A DNA stretch of 5,194 nucleotides from a bacterium (GCA_021821565.1 JAKACI010000123.1:1-5194), one strand, 5' to 3'. Shown: positions 1-4,792, numbered from the stretch's first letter. Made by a program: numbers and translations. Notes: generated from the sequence alone by a model not told the origin.

Positions 1-60
1 CATATACTGCTTAGCTAAATTTGTTGCCGTAACTTCATTTGCGATTCGAACGCTTGAAGC
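1..60. repeat. Left arm of perfect 60-bp inverted repeat at the window edge
   Basis: Bases 1-60 are the exact reverse complement of 165-224, with a 104-base loop (61-164) between the arms. The match stops abruptly at 60/165 (position 61 is T and 164 is T). On the left it runs to the first base of the window, so the true extent is unknown. The arm is the antisense of codons 43-62 of the PilV-like gene, so as an independent sequence it makes no sense. This pattern fits a fold-back chimera or assembly artefact at a contig end better than a biological repeat. Confidence 0.95.
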
Positions 61-647
61 TCTTTAACAATAAAAAAGGCTTTAGTTTATTAGAAATTGT
101 CATTACAATTATAATATTAGGCATATCTTTAAGCGCTATTCTTGAGAGTTTTATTGTTGGTTCTGCTTCAAGCGTTCGAATCGCAAATGAAGTTACGGCA
201 ACAAATTTAGCTAAGCAGTATATGGCTGATATATATTACTGCAGCGAAGCGGGAGGTCCTGTCTATAACAGCTCAGGCGGCACAATTTGTAATAATTTTA
301 ACAGTACTAACGGAAACGGAAACAGCATTTGGAGCGGCGCATCAGGTTTTAGTGAATATATTACTTCGCCGCAAGGTCCAGTACTTTTAAATAATTATTG
401 TTTTTATACAACTATTACGCCGACTTATTACTCAACAATAAATAGCGCCAATGGAAATGCGAGTATATATATTAACGGGCAGCCCAATTGGACGCAAAAT
501 AATCCTCCGACGACTGCCGCCGCTATTTCTATTGTTGTACAGACAGGCTGGTATAATTCAACTTCTACAAACGGGACGCTTATCTGCGCTGCTGCGCCGA
601 CAACGTATCCAAGTGTTTCATTGAGTACAATTTTTACAAAGTATTGA
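39..647 (+). CDS. PilV-like type IV minor prepilin (5' end unreliable)
   Basis: Probable minor pilin or pseudopilin, inserted in the inner membrane, cut by a PilD-type prepilin peptidase and assembled into a type IV pilus or type II secretion pseudopilus. The class III signal is clear: KKG followed by FSLLE (cleavage after G14, conserved Glu at mature position 5), then a hydrophobic helix to about residue 41. The stretch ANEVTATNLAKQYMADI at residues 49-65 is of the PilV/GspI type. The C-terminal region is rich in Gly, Ser, Asn and Thr, with cysteines including C68 and C84 that could form disulfides, as is common in exported pilins. The only open start is TTG at 39, without a convincing ribosome site. 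Residues 1-7 lie in the inverted-repeat arm (1-60), so the true start and leader are probably missing and reliable sequence begins near 60. PilV is assigned from gene order and helix pattern; FimU/GspH-like is the main alternative. It is followed by a 158-bp gap. Confidence 0.82.
   Translation: MRFERLKLFNNKKGFSLLEIVITIIILGISLSAILESFIVGSASSVRIANEVTATNLAKQYMADIYYCSEAGGPVYNSSGGTICNNFNSTNGNGNSIWSGASGFSEYITSPQGPVLLNNYCFYTTITPTYYSTINSANGNASIYINGQPNWTQNNPPTTAAAISIVVQTGWYNSTSTNGTLICAAAPTTYPSVSLSTIFTKY
165..224. repeat. Right arm of perfect 60-bp inverted repeat, inside the PilV-like gene
   Basis: This is the partner of bases 1-60. It is ordinary coding sequence of the PilV-like prepilin (residues 43-62, just after the hydrophobic helix), so this copy is probably the original and 1-60 the inverted duplicate. 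Confidence 0.95.
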
Positions 648-805
648 TATTTTGTGATATTTAAAAAAAGTATAAGTATATAAGTATAAGTTAATTAATA
701 AATATAAGTAAAAATTAAAAATTAATGAGCGGAATCATTACCGCTGTAAAATAAAGACAATCCTTTTTTAAAGGAAAATATCAATAAAGAAGGAATATAA
801 TATAT

Positions 806-1354
806 ATGAAACAAGAAATAGCAAACAATAACGACGGATTTACGCTTCTCGAATTGGTAATGACTATTATATTGATTGGAATAATGTCGGTTGGACTGTA
901 TCAGGTTATTATATTTGGAATTAATGATTATATGCTTAACGAGAATGCACTTCATCAGGTAAATTCCATGAGTTATGCAAGTTCCGTGATTAGAAAAAAT
1001 TTAGAAGAAGCTGCTATGCCGACACAGACGATTAATGGAAGCAGCAATGGTCAAATTTGTCCTTATTCAAATTCAAATTCAAGTTCGAACAATAATCCGC
1101 CGATTGTTGCATTTAATTTAGCTAATCAATTAACAGCCTGCGGCAGTGCTACTGAATCCTCCGGCAGTGCTACTACACCCTGCAATGCCGTTGCATTTTA
1201 TAAATATATAAGCGGAACGGCTGGAGAACAAGAATTAGTAGTTTTTTGCGTAAATAATAATATTTTATATAAACAGGTGACGACGAGTATAAATGGAACA
1301 GAGACGACAACGGCATATCCTATTTCGGATAATATTAGCAACATTGCTTTTTAG
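806..1354 (+). CDS. PilW-like type IV minor prepilin, probably cut short by a frameshift
   Basis: Probable minor pilin acting with its PilV- and PilX-like neighbours in pilus assembly. It starts at ATG 806 with AAGAAGGA at 787-794 as ribosome site. Residues NNNDG then FTLLE (cleavage after G11, Glu at mature +5) and a hydrophobic helix of about 20 residues form the prepilin N-terminus. The later part carries Cys pairs and the segment ELVVFCVNNNILYKQV followed by PISDNISNIAF, which matches the usual PilW/PulJ pattern of 'LYRQV ... PLADNVSNL.F'. In that family a last beta-strand pair normally follows, but here TAG comes directly after a T5 run (1348-1352). A suitable C-terminal strand pair is found downstream in another frame (1486-1677), so the 182-residue product is probably truncated or needs a +1 shift. 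Within the gene, GSAT is repeated through a 13-bp direct repeat at 1141-1153 and 1162-1174. Confidence 0.82.
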   Translation: MKQEIANNNDGFTLLELVMTIILIGIMSVGLYQVIIFGINDYMLNENALHQVNSMSYASSVIRKNLEEAAMPTQTINGSSNGQICPYSNSNSSSNNNPPIVAFNLANQLTACGSATESSGSATTPCNAVAFYKYISGTAGEQELVVFCVNNNILYKQVTTSINGTETTTAYPISDNISNIAF

Positions 1355-1363
1355 TAGTGCAAT
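1227..1363 (+). repeat. Copy 1 of a tandem duplication in the PilW-like 3' end
   Basis: This 137-bp unit encodes the C-terminal module of the PilW-like protein (from QELVVFC to the stop) and continues past the stop to GTGCAAT. It is repeated at 1366-1496. The last 60 bp (1304-1363) are identical to 1437-1496, while the first part has about 11 substitutions and three indels, all of three or six bases. Confidence 0.9.
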
Positions 1364-1364
1364 T

Positions 1365-1487
1365 CAACAAGAATTAATTGTTTTTTGTGTTAACAATAAT
1401 AATGTATTATATAAGCAGGTGATGACAATAAATGAAACGACAACGGCATATCCTATTTCGGATAATATTAGCAACATTGCTTTTTAG
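1365..1487 (+). pseudogene. Orphan second copy of the PilW C-terminal module
   Basis: Read from CAA 1365, this segment encodes QQELIVFCVNNNNVLYKQV followed by TTTAYPISDNISNIAF and TAG, a near duplicate of the end of the upstream PilW-like protein. It lies one frame away from the 806 gene and is reached only if one T of 1348-1352 is skipped. The other route is a start at the internal ATG 1293, which has AGGTGA at 1275-1280 upstream and would begin with a hydrophobic signal-like segment. It has no prepilin leader of its own. It could be a decayed duplication, a silent C-terminal cassette of the pilS type, part of one longer frameshifted pilin, or a chimera of two strain alleles. The sequence alone does not decide. 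Confidence 0.6.
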
Positions 1488-1496
1488 TAGTGCAAT
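1366..1496 (+). repeat. Copy 2 of the tandem duplication in the PilW-like 3' end
   Basis: This 131-bp partner of 1227-1363 is separated from it by two bases. The joining point lies 10 bases after the first TAG. Differences from copy 1 are largely silent or conservative in the pilin frame (V to I, TGC to TGT, GTA to GTT, AAT to AAC, AAA to AAG). Both copies therefore evolved as translated pilin sequence before or after they came to lie side by side. Confidence 0.9.
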
Positions 1497-1680
1497 CTCT
1501 TTAAGCGGATGTAAAAAAGTAAAAAAACCGCTGCCGCCTCCGCCGCTTGTTTCAAGCAATTGTGCGCAAAACCCAACAACTTCAATGTATTCTTGCGGAA
1601 TTCAATTTACGGTAAATTCGACATCGGGAAATACTCAAACAAGCGGAGTTTCTGTAATTGTTGCTAATCCAAAGTCATAA
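1432..1680 (+). CDS. Small putative lipoprotein, or PilW C-terminus in a shifted frame
   Basis: There are two competing readings. As a gene, ATG 1432 has AGGTGAT (1417-1423) at suitable spacing and opens a textbook lipoprotein signal: basic MKRQR, a hydrophobic stretch, and lipobox LSGC with the lipidated Cys at 27. A Lys/Pro-rich linker (KKVKKPLPPPP) and a 45-residue tail follow. Its first 56 bases overlap the second pilin module in another frame. As a pilin tail, the end (YSCGIQFTVNS ... QTSGVSVIVANPKS) looks like the last beta-strands of PilW/PulJ-like proteins, which usually finish in 'NP' or 'RN'. Dropping one T from 1481-1485 joins it directly to PISDNISNIAF. I slightly favour the pilin-tail reading for the 3' half, but the start signals are good enough that a genuine overlapping gene cannot be excluded. 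The next gene begins 64 bp downstream. Confidence 0.5.
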   Translation: MKRQRHILFRIILATLLFSSAISLSGCKKVKKPLPPPPLVSSNCAQNPTTSMYSCGIQFTVNSTSGNTQTSGVSVIVANPKS

Positions 1681-1744
1681 ATTTATATGCGCAGGTCTTG
1701 TTTTTGGATAAATATATAAAATCAGGAATGACAAACTAATAATT

Positions 1745-2323
1745 ATGATAAAATTTTTTAAAAACAGAGTTATTAAATCAAATAAAGGAATTTCAATTAT
1801 ATTTGCCATTATTATAATTGTTTTAATGGGGCTGGCTGGTTCTGTATTTGCTTACCTTATGGCTTCAAGCGGTATAACATCAAGGCAAAATTTGACAAGC
1901 GCCGAAGCAAAATATGCGGCTAAATCGGGTATTGAAATTGCTATGTATCAATTAAAGAGCAACAGTAGCAGCAATTTTACCAATAGCGCTCCTGCGGACG
2001 TAAGCTGCCCAACTACTCCTGTTATTCCGCCGGGAGTTACTTTATCTCTAAGCACAAGTTATCGATATATTTTTGGAAATTTAGCGCCGAATTATTCAAT
2101 AGATAATTACACTCCTTCATTTTGCGCTTTGGTTGCCCAAGTCAACGGCAACGGCAACGGCAACGACACATCTTGTTATATCATAACCGCAAACGGACAG
2201 GCAGGCGGAACTACAAGAGAAATCAGCGCAGAAGTCGGTATCGGAGCAAGTGTATCATCATGTGGAGGCGGAGCTAATAATACTATTTTTGTTGAAAATG
2301 AGCTTCCAAATTCTAATAATTAA
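1745..2323 (+). CDS. PilX-like minor pilin assembly protein
   Basis: Probable PilX/GspK-type minor pilin, third in a PilV-PilW-PilX order typical of minor-pilin operons. Basic residues, then NKG (cleavage after G15) and ISIIFAI start a hydrophobic helix of about 25 residues. The mature N-terminus lacks Glu at +5, as PilX_N-type proteins usually do. The segment SRQNLTSAEAKYAAKSGIEIAMYQL (residues about 46-70) matches the 'A..AA.SGIE.A' continuation of the helix in that family. The rest is Ser/Asn/Gly-rich with several Cys, ending in an Asn-rich tail. A hexanucleotide repeat at 2143-2165 encodes NGNGNGN. ATG 1745 is the only good start; the nearest ribosome-site-like AGGA (1724-1727) is 17 bases away, so translation may be weak or coupled to the upstream frame. 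At 192 residues the length suits the family. No PilY1 or PilE gene follows. Confidence 0.78.
   Translation: MIKFFKNRVIKSNKGISIIFAIIIIVLMGLAGSVFAYLMASSGITSRQNLTSAEAKYAAKSGIEIAMYQLKSNSSSNFTNSAPADVSCPTTPVIPPGVTLSLSTSYRYIFGNLAPNYSIDNYTPSFCALVAQVNGNGNGNDTSCYIITANGQAGGTTREISAEVGIGASVSSCGGGANNTIFVENELPNSNN
2143..2165 (+). repeat. CAACGG hexanucleotide repeat, nearly four units
   Basis: Three perfect CAACGG units and a fourth ending CAACG lie in frame in the PilX-like gene and encode alternating Asn-Gly. Copy-number change by slippage would add or remove two residues without breaking the frame. Confidence 0.85.
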
Positions 2324-2355
2324 CTTATACATTATCAACATCATTAAAATTAACA

Positions 2356-2400
2356 TTTAACTAAATAAATTCAACTAAATTATATTTTAACTAAATAAAT
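2356..2400. repeat. Three tandem 15-bp units upstream of the Usp gene
   Basis: TTTAACTAAATAAAT occurs exactly at 2356-2370 and 2386-2400. The 15 bases between (TCAACTAAATTATAT) are a degenerate middle copy. The array ends 20 bases before ATG 2421 and fills about half of the 97-bp gap after the PilX-like gene. It could be a regulator binding array or simple slippage in AT-rich DNA. No hairpin terminator for the pilin genes is visible in the gap. Confidence 0.75.
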
Positions 2401-2420
2401 AAAATATTCATGAGGCTCAT

Positions 2421-3350
2421 ATGCTAAATACGGCTCTTTACTCCATTAATTTTGGGGAGTTCTTTTTCGAGAATTTAGAGTGCTTTGCTAATCTTGCAAA
2501 AATAGGTCTGAAAGAAATTGTCCTAATCCATGTTATAGATATAAATAAATTGCAACACAGTTTGTATTCACGCTATAATAAAGAAGATGAAGAAAAAATA
2601 CTAAAATTTTCCAAAATAAAGCTTGAAGATATTAAAAATAATTTAGAAAAATATGGTTTTAGAGTCAGCTATGTTATTAGGACAGGAAATATTGCCGATG
2701 AAATAGTGGACGAAGCCGAAAGAGAAGATGTTGATTTTATAATTTTAGACAAAAAAGCGGTAGATAAAAGTAAAACTAACGCTTTTTTTGCTTTTTATGA
2801 CTCCCCGCTTTATGAAATTATCGCTAAATCAAAAAAGCCTGTTTTAATAACCAAACGGATTTTAATGCATTCGTCAAGTTTAATAAAAAACGATGAAAAA
2901 GATGTTATAGATTGCAAAAATACTTTTACCGATGTTGTGTTTGCTACTGATTTCTCGGAATCATCTCTTAAAGCAATTTATGTTTTAGACAAAATACCTT
3001 CCGATATTATTAAAACTATGACATTATTTACAGTTCTAGATGAAAAATATATTAGAAATTTAGATCAAAACAGTATAAAAAAGCTTGAATCAGACATTGC
3101 AGGTAAATTTGAAGGTATAATTGAAGATTTGCGTTATAGATATTCCAAAGAAAAAAATAATCTTAATATTGTCGTCAGAAAAGGGACTCCCTGCAAGGAA
3201 ATAATCAGTTTTATATTGCAAACCGATAAAAAACTTCTTGTTATAGGATATAAAGGTGAGGATAAAGAAAAACTGAAAGAAATATTTCTTGGAAGCACGG
3301 CTCAAAGACTAATTGGGGCATTACCCTGTTCTATTCTTGTTGTAAAATAA
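2421..3350 (+). CDS. Tandem-domain universal stress protein (UspA family)
   Basis: Cytoplasmic stress or nucleotide-binding protein of 309 residues, the usual length for two fused Usp domains. Domain 1 (about 1-147) has the strand IVLIHVID (33-40), a long charged helix, DVDFIILD (103-110) and the closing strand KPVLITKR. Domain 2 (about 169-309) opens with DVVFATDFSESSLKAI, has VVRKGTPCKEII, and closes with LLVIGYKG ... GSTAQRLIGALPCSILVVK. Domain 2 keeps the ATP-type glycine signature (G276-x-x-G279 then G291-S292), but with 11 rather than the usual 9 residues between. Domain 1 has no such motif (DKKAVDKSK ... AFYDSPLYEII), so probably only the second half binds nucleotide. ATG 2421 has TGAGG at 2411-2415. 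The gene is separated from the pilins by 97 bp and from the next gene by 262 bp, so it may be its own unit. The client process is unknown. Confidence 0.88.
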   Translation: MLNTALYSINFGEFFFENLECFANLAKIGLKEIVLIHVIDINKLQHSLYSRYNKEDEEKILKFSKIKLEDIKNNLEKYGFRVSYVIRTGNIADEIVDEAEREDVDFIILDKKAVDKSKTNAFFAFYDSPLYEIIAKSKKPVLITKRILMHSSSLIKNDEKDVIDCKNTFTDVVFATDFSESSLKAIYVLDKIPSDIIKTMTLFTVLDEKYIRNLDQNSIKKLESDIAGKFEGIIEDLRYRYSKEKNNLNIVVRKGTPCKEIISFILQTDKKLLVIGYKGEDKEKLKEIFLGSTAQRLIGALPCSILVVK

Positions 3351-3383
3351 AATAGTAAAAAAAATATTCCGGATATAATACAT

Positions 3384-3590
3384 CGGATTTATTTAATCTA
3401 AAAAGTAAAAATATTAAAATATTTAAAAGGTATAAAATTTCAAAGGTATCGGGTTTATTTTATTCCAAATCATATATGATCATATATATATATGTATCTG
3501 ATTTATTTATTTTATACCATATATGCCATATATGTACCCGATTTATTTATTTTATTTATTGAATATAATTTAATGTAGATTTATTTTATT
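3384..3590. repeat. Cluster of dispersed direct repeats and palindromes in the spacer before the VIT gene
   Basis: The 262-bp spacer 3351-3612 has no gene but is full of repeated AT motifs. GATTTATTTATTTTAT is exact at 3500-3515 and 3540-3555, with shorter relatives at 3384-3397, 3451-3464 and 3579-3590. The self-complementary octamer CATATATG occurs at 3471-3478, 3518-3525 and 3527-3534. ATATATGATCATATAT (3472-3487) is a perfect 16-bp palindrome. AAAGGTAT is repeated at 3426-3433 and 3442-3449. A TATAAT at 3564-3569 could be a promoter -10 for the transporter, though no good -35 accompanies it. The region may hold an operator or may simply be low-complexity DNA; it is not an obvious Fur box. 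Confidence 0.7.
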
Positions 3591-3612
3591 TCTTTTTCTA
3601 AAAAAATTTAAT

Positions 3613-4329
3613 ATGGCGACGGATCCTTTAAAAAGATTTCATAATGAAAATTGGCATACCCCTGAGGGCAGGCTTGTCCGGGAATTTGTTTTCGGCATAA
3701 ATGATGGGCTTGTAACGACTATCGGCTTTGTTGCAGGCGTTACAGGGGCATTGGTAAATACAAAAATAGTTCTTATGTCAGGTATGGCGGAAGTTGTTGC
3801 AGGCACGATATCAATGTTTTTCGGAGCTTATCTTGCAACAAAATCGCAAAATGAATTTTATATGAAAGAAATAAATAGGGAAAAAAGAGAGATAAAAGAA
3901 GATCCTGCGCATGAAGAAGAAGAAATATATGAAATATACCGCGATAAAGGTTTTACCGATGAAGAAATAAAACCTATAGTAAAAAGATTAATGTCGGATA
4001 GAAAGCTGCTTCTTAATTTTATGGTAAAAGATGAGCTTGGAATAGGAAATAATTCTCATGAAAATCCGATAAAATTAGCTTCCTATACGGGTGTTTCCTT
4101 TTTAGCGGGAGGTATCCCTCCTTTAATTCCTTATTTTTTTATAAAGAATTCAACTGTTGCCGTAATTATTTCTATTTTGTTTTCAATTTTAGTGCTTATT
4201 TTTACGGGTCTTGCAAAATCAAAAATAACAAAAACCAATCCGTTTAAAAGTGCTTTAGAAGTTGTTATTATTGGCGGTATCGCCGCTGCTATAGGGTTTA
4301 TTGCAGGCAGATTTATTGCTTACGTTTGA
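3613..4329 (+). CDS. VIT1/CCC1-family iron/manganese transporter
   Basis: Membrane transporter of the vacuolar iron transporter family (DUF125), expected to move Fe2+ or Mn2+ out of the cytoplasm, probably by proton exchange. Five membrane helices can be read: about 25-47 (FVFGINDGLVTTIGFVAG, with the conserved Asp-Gly D31-G32), 52-76 (MAEVVAGTISMFFGAYLATKSQ, with the usual Met/Glu residues M58, E60 and M68), 154-176 (ASYTGVSFLAGGIPPLIPYFF), 181-201 and 214-236. Helix 2 runs into a charged cytoplasmic region (77-145) rich in Glu (E86, E90, E93, E96, E101-E104, E107, E117-E118, E141), which fits the family's metal-binding helices. The length, 238 residues, is normal. The ATG has no recognisable ribosome site (AAAAAAATTTAAT precedes it), so initiation may be weak or rely on an A-rich leader. 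Metal specificity cannot be told from sequence. Confidence 0.9.
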   Translation: MATDPLKRFHNENWHTPEGRLVREFVFGINDGLVTTIGFVAGVTGALVNTKIVLMSGMAEVVAGTISMFFGAYLATKSQNEFYMKEINREKREIKEDPAHEEEEIYEIYRDKGFTDEEIKPIVKRLMSDRKLLLNFMVKDELGIGNNSHENPIKLASYTGVSFLAGGIPPLIPYFFIKNSTVAVIISILFSILVLIFTGLAKSKITKTNPFKSALEVVIIGGIAAAIGFIAGRFIAYV

Positions 4330-4396
4330 TGATGTAAATTACTGATTAATTTGTTCCTGTATATTGCATTGTAAACAGATGTAATAAGTATAAACA

Positions 4397-4426
4397 TTGA
4401 CTTTTATATAATATATAATATATTAT
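4397..4426 (+). promoter_or_regulatory. Possible sigma70-type promoter for the coiled-coil gene
   Basis: TTGACT (4397-4402) matches the -35 consensus in five of six bases and is followed 18 bases later by TATTAT (4421-4426, five of six). A perfect TATAAT at 4414-4419 is too close to pair with it. The predicted start would give a leader of about 45 bases. The -10 side lies within a 36-bp palindrome, so promoter and palindrome may be one regulatory unit. TATAAT-like words are common in such AT-rich DNA, hence moderate confidence. Confidence 0.42.
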
Positions 4427-4438
4427 ATATTATATAAA
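4403..4438. repeat. Perfect 36-bp all-A/T palindrome
   Basis: Bases 4403-4420 are the exact reverse complement of 4421-4438, with no loop. The arms are not a plain TA run: AA and TT steps are placed symmetrically, so the symmetry is not an automatic result of alternation. The match breaks at T4402/C4439. It could extrude a cruciform, bind a dimeric regulator over the promoter, or form a weak hairpin in the leader RNA. Confidence 0.9.
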
Positions 4439-4478
4439 CATTAAAAAAATAATAAATAATTTAAAGGAAAAATTGAAA

Positions 4479-4748
4479 ATGCCGGCAACCGAAAATATTA
4501 AAGAGAATGCTATAAGGAAGCTTATCCAAGAACTTATTGTCCCTGATTTAAGCGAGATTAAGAGTGAACAAAAAGTAATTAAAGAAAGGATAAATTCGCT
4601 TGAAGAAAAGATAGATTCCGTAGATAGTAAGCTTGATTATAAAATAGATGCCGTAAACGACAAAATAGATTCTCTTAAAAATGAAATAAACAGTAAAATA
4701 GATTTTCTTAACGACAAAATAGATTTAATGAATAAATATAACGAATAA
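4479..4748 (+). CDS. Small coiled-coil protein of unknown function
   Basis: Not recognised as a named family. The 89-residue product is highly charged, lacks Cys and has no signal peptide or membrane segment. Residues about 1-35 form a mixed amphipathic start (ENAIRKLIQELIVPDLSEIK). From about 36 onward it is a long helix with seven-residue periodicity built from variants of KIDSVDS / KIDAVND / KIDSLKN / KIDFLND / KIDLMNK, which should form a coiled coil or helical oligomer. Similar KID-repeat small proteins are common as uncharacterised ORFs. I chose ATG 4479 because AAGGA (4464-4468) lies 10 bases before it; TTG 4473, two codons earlier in frame, would be only 4 bases from it. It has a promoter-like region upstream and its stop codon overlaps a terminator hairpin, so it is probably transcribed alone. 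Confidence 0.7.
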   Translation: MPATENIKENAIRKLIQELIVPDLSEIKSEQKVIKERINSLEEKIDSVDSKLDYKIDAVNDKIDSLKNEINSKIDFLNDKIDLMNKYNE

Positions 4749-4776
4749 ATAGCAATTCATGCTATTGTTTATTTTA
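4748..4776 (+). terminator. Rho-independent terminator, possibly bidirectional
   Basis: AATAGCA (4748-4754) pairs with TGCTATT (4760-4766) in a perfect 7-bp stem around the loop ATTCA, followed by GTTTATTTTATTATATTT. It begins on the last base of the coiled-coil stop codon. It lies between convergent genes, and on the minus strand the same stem is followed by TTTATTCG, so it may also stop transcription from the MFS gene. The stem is AU-rich, so its strength is modest. Confidence 0.6.
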
Positions 4777-4792
4777 TTATATTTAATAATAT

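Noticed and set aside
728..745. AGCGG/CCGCT hairpin with an 8-base loop between the PilV- and PilW-like genes
   Set aside because: The stem is only five pairs and is not followed by a T run, so it is not convincing as a terminator. It might weakly attenuate transcription.
761..775. TCCTTT/AAAGGA hairpin with a 3-base loop just before the PilW-like ribosome site
   Set aside because: It is a short AU-rich stem without a T tail; this symmetry is common in such DNA.
722..955. 77-codon minus-strand open frame across the start of the PilW-like gene
   Set aside because: It overlaps the prepilin leader and helix region on the opposite strand, has no recognisable motif, and looks like a by-product of AT-rich coding sequence.
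3090..3305. 71-codon minus-strand open frame inside the Usp gene
   Set aside because: It lies fully within the conserved second Usp domain and has a Phe/Ile/Lys-rich composition typical of antisense AT-rich DNA.
3368..3387. TCCG/CGGA stem after the Usp stop codon
   Set aside because: Four pairs with a 12-base loop and no T run are too weak to call a terminator.
3384..3590. CRISPR-like array in the spacer before the VIT gene
   Set aside because: Repeats are short, AT-only, unevenly spaced and without unique spacers of constant length; no cas genes are present.
4473..4478. TTG 4473 as the start of the coiled-coil gene
   Set aside because: It is only 4 bases from AAGGA, while ATG 4479 in the same frame has normal spacing and a standard start codon.
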